Shown here in pieces: positions 50,579-60,004 of a stretch of DNA of 64,000 nt. Under the pieces are notes generated by a model that worked only from the letters and a program-made list of their open reading frames with translations, was not told where the DNA came from and made no database searches. Numbering within the stretch: position 1 is the first letter of the stretch; each line of letters opens with the position of its first letter. The stretch is from Oasisia sp. SBJ-2009 (lineage: Eukaryota > Annelida > Polychaeta > Sabellida > Siboglinidae). The position numbers were made by a program, and so were the translations under genes. The stretch lies in assembly GCA_964017155.1 (NCBI GenBank), contig OZ024857.1:38623141-38687140 (forward strand), in the 5' to 3' direction.

Positions 50579-52474
50579 ATGGCGTCCTCAAACCCAGCAA
50601 CGAATGCACCAGTCAAACTAAGGAGGCCTGTTGCGATGAGCCGCGCCACAGGCATACAGTCTGCTCAAGAAGGCTCAGTTTTATATAAAGCCATAGGGAA
50701 TTGCCCTGAGATTATTGCGCAACTGGGGAAAGTTAATATCCGATGTCTACTTGACACTGGCGCACAATTATCAACCATAACAGAGTCATGCTTCAAAGAG
50801 CACTTCGCTGCTGAGGAGAAGCTGGTTGATGTTGCGCCATATATTCGGATATCAGCTGCCAATGGTCTGAGCATACCCTATCGAGGCTACTTTGAGGCAG
50901 ATGTAACAATGTTTGACACTACATTCAAAAACATGGGTTTCTTGGTCGTAGAAGATCCCGCAGATATGGAAGGTCGAAAACAAAACGTTCCAGGAGTAAT
51001 CGGAGCGAATATCCTGCGCTATATCAAGGATATCATGCCAGGAGAGCATGGCACTAAGAGCAGCAGCTCTTCGTGGACACCTCTGCTCGCACTCTGTCAG
51101 CAGATGACACTGCCCAAAGATGACATAATCAGCAGAGTGAGGGTATGTGGACGTAAACCTGTACTACTTCCGGCGAGGACAGCAAAGATGATTAAGTGCA
51201 CCGTACGTGTAGCTCCTCACGGTCAGAGCTATGACGCACTTGTTGAAGAGGATGAAACTCATCACCCATCTTTACACAAAGGTCTGGTTGTGTGTCGCAC
51301 ATTCGTGACAGTGGATGATACTGGGATCATCAGTGTTGAAGCGACCAACCTGAGTGATGAGGATATATACCTGCAGCCTCGCACTGCAGTGAGTGTCCTC
51401 AAAGATGCGTATGAGGAACCCCGGGTAGACATTGTCAATGTCACAGCGGAGGAAGTACTTGTGACGAAACAAGTTCGTGTTTCATCCATGAATAAGCTAC
51501 TTGACCGCATGAAGATTGGCGACACACTGAAGAGTGACGAACGACACCACTTTCTAGAGATGTTACAGAAACATGAGGAAGTATTCAGCCAAGATGAAGA
51601 TGACCTTGGATATTGTGATGCCATCAAGCATCGAATACTTCTGAATGATAACATCCCTGTGAAAGTTCCACACCGTCGAATACCACCACACCAGTGGAAT
51701 GAAGTACGGGAATATATGCGAAAGGCGATTGACCAGGGGATTATTCGAGAATCGTCAAGCCCGTATGCATCGGCGGTGGTGCTAGTTCGCAAGCGAGATG
51801 GTCGTCTACGCTTATGCGTTGATTACCGTGCTCTCAATGCCAAGACGCATAAAGACGCATACGCATTGCCACGAATTAATGAGGCCCTTGATGCCCTACA
51901 TGGTGCCAAGTATTTCTGCAGTCTAGATTTGGCCCATGGATACCACCAAATTCCTGTTGCAGAGGAGGACATCGAGAAGACAGCTTTTCGTCTTGGGACT
52001 GGAGGACTGTACGAATTCACACGTATGCCCTTTGGTTTATGCAATGCACCTGCAACTTTCGTGCGGCTGATGGACAAAGCGTTTGGCGATCAAACATTCC
52101 AGAGTGTTCTGATTTACTTGGATGACATATTAGTGTTTGGGTCGACAGTAGAAGAAACCATGCAGCGTCTAGACATGGTATTGACACGTCTTCGCAACTT
52201 AAACCTGAAAGTAAAGCCACAGAAATGTCAGTTCTTCTTCATACAGCTACGGTTCCTTGGACATCTAGTTTCTGAAGATGGTATTTCACCAGATACAGAG
52301 AAGACCAGGGCTGTTTGTGAGTGGAATATTCCGAAGAGTGAGTCCGAGTTAAGAAGTTTCCTTGGACTAGCCGGATATTCAGACGCTTCATATCAGGCTT
52401 TGCGAAGATTGCGGCCCCTCTACATGCACTCATTGGTGGAGGAGGAAAGAAAACAAAGAAGGCAAAACCTGTGA
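50579..52474 (+). CDS. Gypsy protease and reverse transcriptase
   Basis: This 631-codon frame holds an aspartic protease active site CLLDTGAQLSTI (about residue 60) with a later GVIGANILR, then RT: VPHRRIPPHQW, VVLVRKRDGRLRLCVDYRAL, FCSLDLAHGYHQIPV (motif A Asp), FGLCNAPATFVRLMD (motif B), VLIYLDDILVFG (motif C YLDD intact) and FLGHLVSEDGISPD. It ends in a wrong frame after LGLAGY because one base is missing near 52378; RNase H follows in another frame. RT and protease sites look intact. Confidence 0.9.
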   Translation: MASSNPATNAPVKLRRPVAMSRATGIQSAQEGSVLYKAIGNCPEIIAQLGKVNIRCLLDTGAQLSTITESCFKEHFAAEEKLVDVAPYIRISAANGLSIPYRGYFEADVTMFDTTFKNMGFLVVEDPADMEGRKQNVPGVIGANILRYIKDIMPGEHGTKSSSSSWTPLLALCQQMTLPKDDIISRVRVCGRKPVLLPARTAKMIKCTVRVAPHGQSYDALVEEDETHHPSLHKGLVVCRTFVTVDDTGIISVEATNLSDEDIYLQPRTAVSVLKDAYEEPRVDIVNVTAEEVLVTKQVRVSSMNKLLDRMKIGDTLKSDERHHFLEMLQKHEEVFSQDEDDLGYCDAIKHRILLNDNIPVKVPHRRIPPHQWNEVREYMRKAIDQGIIRESSSPYASAVVLVRKRDGRLRLCVDYRALNAKTHKDAYALPRINEALDALHGAKYFCSLDLAHGYHQIPVAEEDIEKTAFRLGTGGLYEFTRMPFGLCNAPATFVRLMDKAFGDQTFQSVLIYLDDILVFGSTVEETMQRLDMVLTRLRNLNLKVKPQKCQFFFIQLRFLGHLVSEDGISPDTEKTRAVCEWNIPKSESELRSFLGLAGYSDASYQALRRLRPLYMHSLVEEERKQRRQNL

Positions 52475-53367
52475 AGTCTACATCTGCAGCGTCAATGGAT
52501 TGGAATTCCAAGTGGGACTCCAAATGTGACAATGCATTTTCTGAGTTGAAAGAACGATTGTCTAGAGCGCCAGTCTTGGGTTATCCAGATATGACCTTAC
52601 CATTCATCCTCGAAATTGATGCAAGCTTCAACGGCCTTGGAGCTGTGTTGTCGCAGCAACAGGGAGGAAAGCTTGTTGTCTTGGGATATGCCAGTCGTGG
52701 ACTCAGAGAGAGCGAGAATAACATGTCTAACTACAGCAGCATGAAGCTAGAGTTACTGGGACTGAAATGGGCTGTAGCTGAAAAGGTTAGAGACATGCTA
52801 ATCAGTGCTAAGTTTGTTGTCTATACTGACAATAACCCCTTGAGCTATGTGAAGACAACTGGAAAGCTTGGAGCTACAGAAACGCGCTGGGCTGCTGAAC
52901 TTGCACAGTTTGATTTCTCCATCAAATATCGATCAGGACGGAGCAATCAAAACGCAGATTCTCTTAGTCGAAAGTCACAACACGGAAAGGAACCAAAATC
53001 AGTACGATTCGCAGAAGTCGTCGCTTGTGAATCGCCTATGCAATATGTGGAACAAATGACTGTCCATGTTCCGAGAGCAGTACATGTGACAACTGAAGAT
53101 GTGTTAGGCAGTAGGTGGATCGAAGAAGTGAAAACAAGATCTCACAGAGTAGCCCCAAGTATATCGAATGCAATGTCAACACTACCATCCATGTCAAAAG
53201 AATCCTTACATCAACTCCAGCGAGCAGATGACGTCATTGGATGTGTATGGAAGTACTGGGAAAGTGGAAGTCCACCGTCAACATCCCAACTTCTCAATGA
53301 ACCACGGCATGTACGCAAACTGTTGCAGTTATGGCCACAGTTGGTAGAACACGATGGTGTTCTATAA
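52390..53367 (+). CDS. Gypsy RNase H domain and linker
   Basis: The frame starts upstream of the first Met and contains APVLGYPDMTLPFILEIDAS (first catalytic Asp), GAVLSQQQGGKLVVLGYASR, NYSSMKLELLGLKWAV (catalytic Glu region), VYTDNNPLSYV (catalytic Asp) and FSIKYRSGRSNQNADSLSR. It stops at a TAA just before the integrase zinc region, which is in the same frame. The domain would remove RNA from the RNA:DNA hybrid. Confidence 0.85.
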   Translation: MSGFAKIAAPLHALIGGGGKKTKKAKPVKSTSAASMDWNSKWDSKCDNAFSELKERLSRAPVLGYPDMTLPFILEIDASFNGLGAVLSQQQGGKLVVLGYASRGLRESENNMSNYSSMKLELLGLKWAVAEKVRDMLISAKFVVYTDNNPLSYVKTTGKLGATETRWAAELAQFDFSIKYRSGRSNQNADSLSRKSQHGKEPKSVRFAEVVACESPMQYVEQMTVHVPRAVHVTTEDVLGSRWIEEVKTRSHRVAPSISNAMSTLPSMSKESLHQLQRADDVIGCVWKYWESGSPPSTSQLLNEPRHVRKLLQLWPQLVEHDGVL

Positions 53368-54105
53368 CGCCCCATCCAGTTGGGTAACCAACAGGTGAAA
53401 CAACTACTATTACCAGATTGTCTCAGACAGGAGGTTCTTCATTCGCTCCATGACCAAGCTGGACATCAGTCTCCTGCAAAGACACTACATCTGGCACATA
53501 CACGATGTTACTGGATAGGAATGCCAACTGATATAGACAATTACTGTCTTCAATGCAACAGATGTATACTTGCCAAGGAAGGAAAGAAATGCCGAACTAC
53601 AATGGGCACACTACAAGCAAAGAAACCATTGGATGTAGTAGCCAGGGATTTCACGTTACTGGAACCAGGAACCAACCATGTGGAGAACGTTCTGGTTATG
53701 ACTGATGTGTTTATAAAATACACACAGGCATTCCCAACACGTGACCAGAAAGCGAGGACTGTCGCCCGTGTTCTTGTAAAGGAATGGTTCGTGCGATATG
53801 GTGTTCCTCGACGGTTACACAGTGACCAAGGAAGAAATTTCGAAAGTGAAGTTGTCCGTGAATTATGCAACATGTATGGCATAAAGAAGAGTCGCACCAC
53901 ACCTTATCACCCAGAAGGAAATGCGCAGTGTGAGCGTTTCAACAGGACTCTTCGTGACAGACTGAGAACACTGCCTCCAGACAAGAAGTCAAAATGGCCC
54001 GAATACCTACCTGAACATGTGTATGCTTACAATGCATCGCCCCACTCTTCTACTGGTTATTCCCAGTATTACCTGTTCTTTGGTCGGGAACCAAACTGCC
54101 AGTAG
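53368..54105 (+). CDS. Gypsy integrase
   Basis: A zinc-binding HHCC segment ([20 protein letters not shown], then [14 protein letters not shown]) precedes a DDE core: [12 protein letters not shown] (first Asp), [11 protein letters not shown] (second Asp), [13 protein letters not shown] (Glu), then [12 protein letters not shown]. All three catalytic acids are present. The frame ends at 54105 because one A is missing from the run in GAACCAAAC near 54093; the fragment at 46576-47613 has that base. Confidence 0.88.
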   Translation, partial: RPIQLGNQQVKQLLLPDCLRQEVLHSLHDQAGHQSPAKTLHLAHTRCYWIGMPTDIDNYCLQCNRCILAKEGKKCRTTMGTLQAKKPLDVVARDFTLLEPGTNHVENVLVMTDVFIKYTQAFPTRDQKARTVARVLVKEWFVRYGVPRRLHSDQGRNFESEVVRELCNMYGIKKSRTTPYHPEGNAQCERFNRTLRDRLRTLPPDKKSKWPEYLPEHVYAYNASPHSSTGYSQYYLFFGREPNCQ

Positions 54106-54932
54106 ACCACCTTCTTGGACTGGAAGAGGAAGACAGTGATGATGATGAGATTGAATCAACCGATGATTGGGTTGCAAGTCATTATCGCCGCTTACAACAA
54201 GCATTTCATCTAGCATCAGAATGCAGTGAGAAAGAGGCACTGAGACGAAAAACTCGAAATGATATCAAGGCAAATGATACTGGTCTGACAGTAGGAACGA
54301 GAGTATTTATCCGAAATCGAGGTTTCACAAGCCGGCACAAGATACACGATGTATGGAATTCAGTGCCACACGTGATTACGCAACGACCAGATCCCACAGG
54401 CAACGTCTACACAGTAGCGCCGTTGGAAGGAGATGGCCCAATCAAAACACTCCAGCGTCGAGACCTGTTGGATGGAAGAAGCCTTGTTTCTGATCAACTA
54501 CAGGAGACACCACCTGTACAAGACAGTTGTGATGACGAAGAATCACAGTCGGAGGATGACGACTATGATGACAACATATACACAGTGACAACGTTGAAAC
54601 CACAACACCACACAGACCTACCCAACCATGAACGTCTTACACATACACCACCAACTGTTGAAACAGCGGGGGAACACGACGAGATGCTTCACACGGTTAC
54701 AGACGAAGATACAACAACTCAACATCCAGAAGAGAAAGAGCTACGGCGTTCACAACGTGCTGGAGCAGGATGCCACTCCAATCCACACCACGAACCCCGG
54801 TCAGCTGTCCAAGCAACACAACACGAGTTGCAAGTGACTCAACAGACAGTCACATCAGAAATGATAGCACATTTCTGTGAGAGCCAGTTATTGTTAGCAA
54901 AAATGATGACTGCTCTTGGTACGAACTCGTGA
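54106..54932 (+). CDS. Gypsy integrase C-terminal tail
   Basis: Continuing in the shifted frame are an acidic stretch (GLEEEDSDDDEIESTDDWVA), a VFIRNRGFTSRHKIHDVW segment resembling the region after the integrase core that binds DNA, VPHVI and VYTVAPLEGDG, and a long acidic, Thr- and Gln-rich tail with RRSQRAGAGCHSNPHH. A polypurine tract (CGGGGGAGAA, 55031-55040) follows 100 bases after the stop. Confidence 0.8.
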
Positions 54933-55040
54933 GAGCATGTAAAATGTATACCTTAGATCGTTATATTTAGTTTATTTTGTGTTTATAGTAGGATGACTTA
55001 TCCATGGTTGTTGGGACACCAACCACCAAACGGGGGAGAA

Positions 55041-56679
55041 TGTAACAGTGCACACTTTTTGGTGTTTGCTTTTCATAAGGTGGCAGCACCCATAGTGATG
55101 TGAAAATGTTATATTTCATTTTTTTTTATTATGGTGACATGTTATTGAGATAAATCAAGTAACTATAATATATATATATATATACATTTTATGCCATTTA
55201 TGCATTTTTAAGGAATTATATTAGTAACTACATCTGCCATGTGACACTGGTCACTGACTCACTGGTCACTGATCACGTGAGATGTAGTCAGCCTCTTCTA
55301 CCTTCTCACTTGAGGAGATAAGGTCACCATCCCTCAAGCTGGTGAGTGTCGCATAATTTATTAATCAAAATTATGTTATTTTGTTACAAAAATAGTATGA
55401 TATGTACTGTGAAAGAATTGTGAATAAGTTGATATAAGTTTAATGAATTGTTTTAGTTAATATTGGGAGTTAAGACTAGTTTTATGGTCAGGACTGTGAT
55501 ATGACCTTAACTGGCCACTATCAAGCATGTGTCCTTTAATTTATGCTAGGCAGCCTCCACTAATGGGTTTCTATAATGACTGGTGATTAGTAGAAAGATA
55601 AGTCTATGGGTTCAGAATCTAGAAATGAACATTATAGTTACTATTTAATCACAGTATGAGTATATATCATATGTTAGCTTAATTATATTACAGTGTTGTA
55701 AAGTGTTAGGTTAGCAAACGTATGAAATGTGTGTCCAGTGGTTGCTCTAAAGCCGGATGTCAAATGACAAATGATCTACTGGCCGGTTCCAGCCAGCAGG
55801 GTTGACAGAAAACAGATGCCCACTAGTGTAGTGAACCACTACAGTTGTCGTAGACAAGAGACACCCAGCTGTGTTAATGACCCTGTCTACTCCTACACTG
55901 CAGGGATAAAGTTACACACACAGTAGTTTGTTTGGGTTTATTAGATTACAGATAAATATTATTGTTCTTTATAATTACACTGTAACATTACTTATGTAAT
56001 TAGATGAGTTAGTTAAAAGCTTTATCTTGTAATGTGGATCCAGTATTATATGCTCTATTGCAAACATTATGTTTCTAGCACAGTTGCTTGTAGAAACACA
56101 TCAATAGAATGTATGTATGTTGTTATTCAGACCACAACATGCCAGGCAGGATGAAGTGACGTACACTCACGCAGTGGTGTAGCTGTGGTGGGGTAAGCGT
56201 CAATGACTTTATGGACGACTGTTTAATTATATTGCATCATTTATCCTTATACCTTTTGTTTGTTAATGTTAGTATGTAAAACAATGTCAATACAGGTATA
56301 TCGTTAGTAATATTATCAGGTGTTACATGCATATAATTAGCTATATTTGTTATAAACAAATGTGAATGTCTTTCCCTTGTTGAAACAATGATGCTTGTGA
56401 TATATGTATTTGTAGCTACCGGTGTTGGTAATATCTCAGTATATATGCAAGAGCGAATGTATTTCACTTGCTAATGTATCTGTATAATGGATGTTATCTA
56501 ATTGACGATTGTTATAAATATTTAGTATTTTTATTTTCTTTGTTGTAAGGCTTCTAATTACTTCTACTTACGTTACTTCGACTTACTTATACTTTACTTA
56601 TAACACGTATTAAATGCCGAATAAAGAATATAGCACAACAATTACACGTGTGTTGCCTCCTGACGTGCCCCACGCTACA
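55041..56679 (+). repeat. LTR 2 of second Gypsy element (1,639 bp)
   Basis: It starts TGTAACAGTGCACAC and ends CACGCTACA, collinear with LTR 1 without net length difference. Differences noticed are single bases (for example TGTAACAG against TGTGACAG). Confidence 0.9.
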
Positions 56680-56709
56680 TTCATAGACGTGATCACGGAG
56701 TATGAGACA

Positions 56710-57970
56710 TGTCGGAGTGGCCCGCACCGTCACGGTTGACTTGAATTCTGCCGTTCCCTAAAACTGGTTGTCAAGAGAGAGGCCTTTCTAGAGAAGACAC
56801 ACGTTGTTGGTGCTACCAGCAATTTATGTAATACTGTCTACCAGAACATTCATCCTCAAAAATTTTGACTTTAAGCTCTGCCAACGAAATCGTCCACCAG
56901 ATCTGCGATTGTCGCCATGTCTGGTGACCATAATATGACGTATTTCAACCAACCGTGGCTGTTACATCCAATCTTTGGAAAGCGAATGGTTCATTATAAT
57001 TGGATTTCCGACCAGTCATTTTCCGTCTTCAAATTGGGGCGGGTATTCGCGCTATTCTCACGGCTAACGCAGTCACGACTGGCAAAAATAATTATTAGTT
57101 TGACATATCTAACTTCTGTACGTCGCGTAGCGGATTAATCTCGCTTAACCGACTGTTGCGTAACTTCGCCGAGAACACAGAGTTGAGAGGCTGAAACATG
57201 CTGCCACCTCACGGAGTCTGGGTAACCGAGGCTTGTAGTGGATTTGCCAGAGCTACTAGTTTTGCACGCCGTGGCTTGCGAGGACGAAAAAACTGGGAAA
57301 TATAACGCTCTCAAAATTGGGTGGCAGGTAGACAGGGAGGCAGGTAGACAGAGAGGCAGGTAGAGAGGGAGGCAGGTAGACAGGGAGGCAGGTAGACAGG
57401 GAGGCAAGTAGACAGGGAGGCAGGTAGACAGGAAGACAGGTAGATAGGGAGGCAGTTATACAACTCAACCAGAGCCGATCTGCACCCAACTTCCTTGCCC
57501 TGTTCCTCCGTGTGCCGTCAGTCCTTGCGGTATTAGTTACGTCAGCGTAAGGTGTTTTAGTCCACAAATTCAGACATTTGAGCAATGCATTTCTACTGCG
57601 AATAACACATGATGGATGGGTATCGCTATAGAATGTACGATATCGATTACGATATTTATGCTCACATTGTGATCAACTTAAGTTGTGTTAAGTAAGGCTG
57701 TACGATGTTAATATTATGCAAAATCCCATTTACAACTCAACTATACTCTGTAGAGTTACATACAATTTGATTAATTAATACAAAGTTATGTACACGCTGT
57801 AGTGAGAGAATCCACGAGGTGTTAGTTTCTTGAAAACAAACATATTTACAACAGTCATAAGGCTCATTTGCAAACACAAAGTTAAACATTCTTAATAACC
57901 AATCTCGGCTGAACGTGGGAGTCGCTTGATGTTTCTTGTAACTTACAGATAGACCAATTCCAGTGTACAA
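56710..57970. repeat. Upstream part of duplicated locus, copy B, second piece
   Basis: It matches 18120-18660 and then 19740-20340 of copy A, with the intervening 1.1 kb (which holds the start exon in copy A) absent. Inserted are a dispersed repeat (57150-57235, like 3493-3600) and a minisatellite (57322-57455). No gene is supported. Confidence 0.8.
57322..57455. repeat. 16-bp minisatellite
   Basis: About eight copies of GGCAGGTAGACAGGGA with small changes. It lies exactly where copy B has lost the sequence equivalent to 18660-19740. Confidence 0.9.
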
Positions 57971-59515
57971 ATGTGCAGAAAGGTCCTGATCCTCATAGCA
58001 TTTCTGGTCAGATTTTGAAGAATTGTGCCACTCAGTTGTCTGGTATCTTCCACTCCATCTTTCAGGCCTCTCTTAGCTTACATAAAGTTACCTTGTGGAA
58101 AACATTTATTGTCATGCCTATCCCCAAAAAATCTCGTCCTGCTAGTCCTAACGGTTTTTATCCAGTAGCGTTGACATCGCATGCAATGAAGAGCTTTGAA
58201 AAAAAACTTTATAACCATGACCATCTGTTAGATCCTCTGCAGTGTGCTTATCGGACTGGCAGTGTAGGACGCAGTCGCAATTCTAATAGACTATGTACTC
58301 TGTCATTTTGAGGAAGCCAAAACCCATGCCAGAGTTCTCTAACTGGATATGAGCTCTGCATTTAATACGCTGCAGCCTCACACGTTGTTTAAGACATTAA
58401 TTCCTGAGTTTAAAACTTGAATCTGAGTTGGCGCTATGTGTGCTTGATTTTTCGGTGGGGAGGTTCCAACAGGTTCAAATGAATAACACCATTTCTAGTG
58501 TAACGGTTGTTTCCATTGCGCACCCCAAGGATGTGTCTTATCCCATCTTGTATTCATTTATATACATTTATATACAAATGACTGCAGAATCACCCGTCTC
58601 AATAGGTATGTTATTAAACTCTCAGATGACACAGCTTCACTCAATCTGCTTTTTAATAATTGAGTTAGCCGTGGTCCTGTGTTAAACGACTTTGTTGAAT
58701 GTTGTGATAAATCGTATATGTGCCTGAATGCAACAAAAAACAAAGACATGTACATTGGTTTTTATAAATACCCTCTATCTCAGACTGATAGTGCCATCCA
58801 CGATAACAAGTTAGAGGTAGTTGACGAGTTTAAATACCTCGGCACAACAATTGACGATAGGTTGAAGTAGGACCGCCACTGCAGTGTCACATAAAGAAAT
58901 GTCACCAAGCGTTTTTATTGTCTCAGAAAACCTTTAACGTTGAAAGCACCATTTTGTCCATGTTTTATAGGTCTTGTATCCAGAGTGTTTTAATATGTTC
59001 TTTTATCTATTAGTTTGCAAACATCAGTCAGAAAGACAAGAATGATTTGCAGCGCATTGTAAACTCCAATAGTAAAGTAACCGGTTTGAAACAATCCACT
59101 CTCACTGTTCTGTATGAAAAACAGACATGCGTAAAGCAACTAAAATCATTAATGACTATATTATACATATTCTACACAATGAGTACATCCTTCTGCCCTC
59201 GTCCAGAAGGTTTATAACCATCATATCAATAACAAGTAAGAAGCGTGGATCATTCGTTCAAATGTATGTACGACCTTTCAACGACAAGCACCTCTTGACG
59301 TTTCCGTGAGGAAACGTCATGCATTGTTCATTTTTATTTGTGAAAAGACGAACACAAGTATAATTATAAAGACAATTATACTATAGATTAGTTTTTTATT
59401 TTATTATGGTCAAGGTTTACATACTGTTTTAATAATTTATTTATCTGTATTTGTTTTAATAAATTGTTACTCGTGTATTTGTTACGAAAGCTGCAAACGA
59501 ATTTCCCTTCTGGGA
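57960..59515 (+). mobile_element. 5'-truncated LINE (L2/Rex1-like), decayed
   Basis: The plus strand encodes ISGQILKNCATQLSGIFHSI, VMPIPKKSRPASPNG and PVALTSHAMKSFEK (RT regions 0-2), DPLQCAYRTG, a decayed palm, LNATKNKDMYIGFYK and VVDEFKYLGTTIDDRLK. It ends with GGGACAATAAAGTAG and a TTGTATTG tail. Stops and frame changes are frequent. It interrupts copy B between the equivalents of 20340 and 20345 of copy A. Confidence 0.8.
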
Positions 59516-59670
59516 CAATAAAGTAGTTGTATTGTATTGTAACTATTTTATATTCAAACATGTTGATCTTTTCCCAAGCTATGCCATTTTGTTGTATTAC
59601 TTGTATTGCTTATTGGGGCACTGTAGTTATAAATAACCTTTATAGCCACATATAAGACAGTGCTCTATTT
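59515..59670. repeat. Upstream end of duplicated locus, copy B
   Basis: AACTATTTTATATTCAAACA through TTCCCAAGCTATGC and TATTGCTTATTGGGGCACT matches 20340-20470 of copy A. After about 59670 the two copies no longer resemble each other. Bases 59670-60000 hold nothing I recognise. Confidence 0.7.
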
Positions 59671-60004
59671 GCGTAGAGGAGACCGGGGCTAGTTCTAACA
59701 CGGCTAAGTTGTAACAGGGTGATTGCAGACAAAATTGCCAGTGCAAGTTATTCTGCAAGACGATATTCTGCATACGTCGCTCTTGATATTTTTCAATTTT
59801 TAGTACGTTTCTGTGTTTACATCGACGCTGATTTTTACTACATATATGCATAAACCAGCGAAGAACACATCAAGTCATCGCGCCGTCACCAAGAACGCCG
59901 TAGTCTATGTGTGTGTTTTTACTGATCTTTAAAAACTGGTTTTATCCTACACTGTCTATAGACACTTCCGGCGGCTCAGTGGACCATAAATCGTTTGCGC
60001 AATC

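Larger units (their letters stand above)
49253..55040 (+). mobile_element. Second Gypsy element, full internal region
   Basis: Between two equal LTRs lie, in order, PBS, gag with a zinc knuckle, protease, RT, RNase H, integrase and a tail, the Ty3/Gypsy order. No envelope gene is seen. Lesions: a frame change in gag near 49965, a TAG at 50433-50435, a lost base between RT and RNase H near 52378, a TAA at 53365-53367 and a lost base near 54095. The element is therefore not autonomous. Confidence 0.9.
34332..56709 (+). mobile_element. 22.4-kb nested LTR retrotransposon complex, 5-bp TSD TGTCG
   Basis: The outer boundaries are TG (TGTTACGTGATTATG) and CA (GAGTATGAGACA), flanked by TGTCG at 34327-34331 and 56710-56714. 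The paralogous site near 18113-18120 is empty. Contents, in order: 5' LTR of an outer Ty3/Gypsy element, interrupted or enlarged by AT-rich sequence with a gene-like segment and a SINE (to 41519); its decayed internal region (41520-46575); and a second Gypsy element in the arrangement internal-3'-end, LTR, internal, LTR (46576-56679). The last 30 bases (56680-56709) resemble the end of the outer 5' LTR (CATAGACGTGATCACGG in both), so most of the outer 3' LTR appears lost. Confidence 0.72.
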
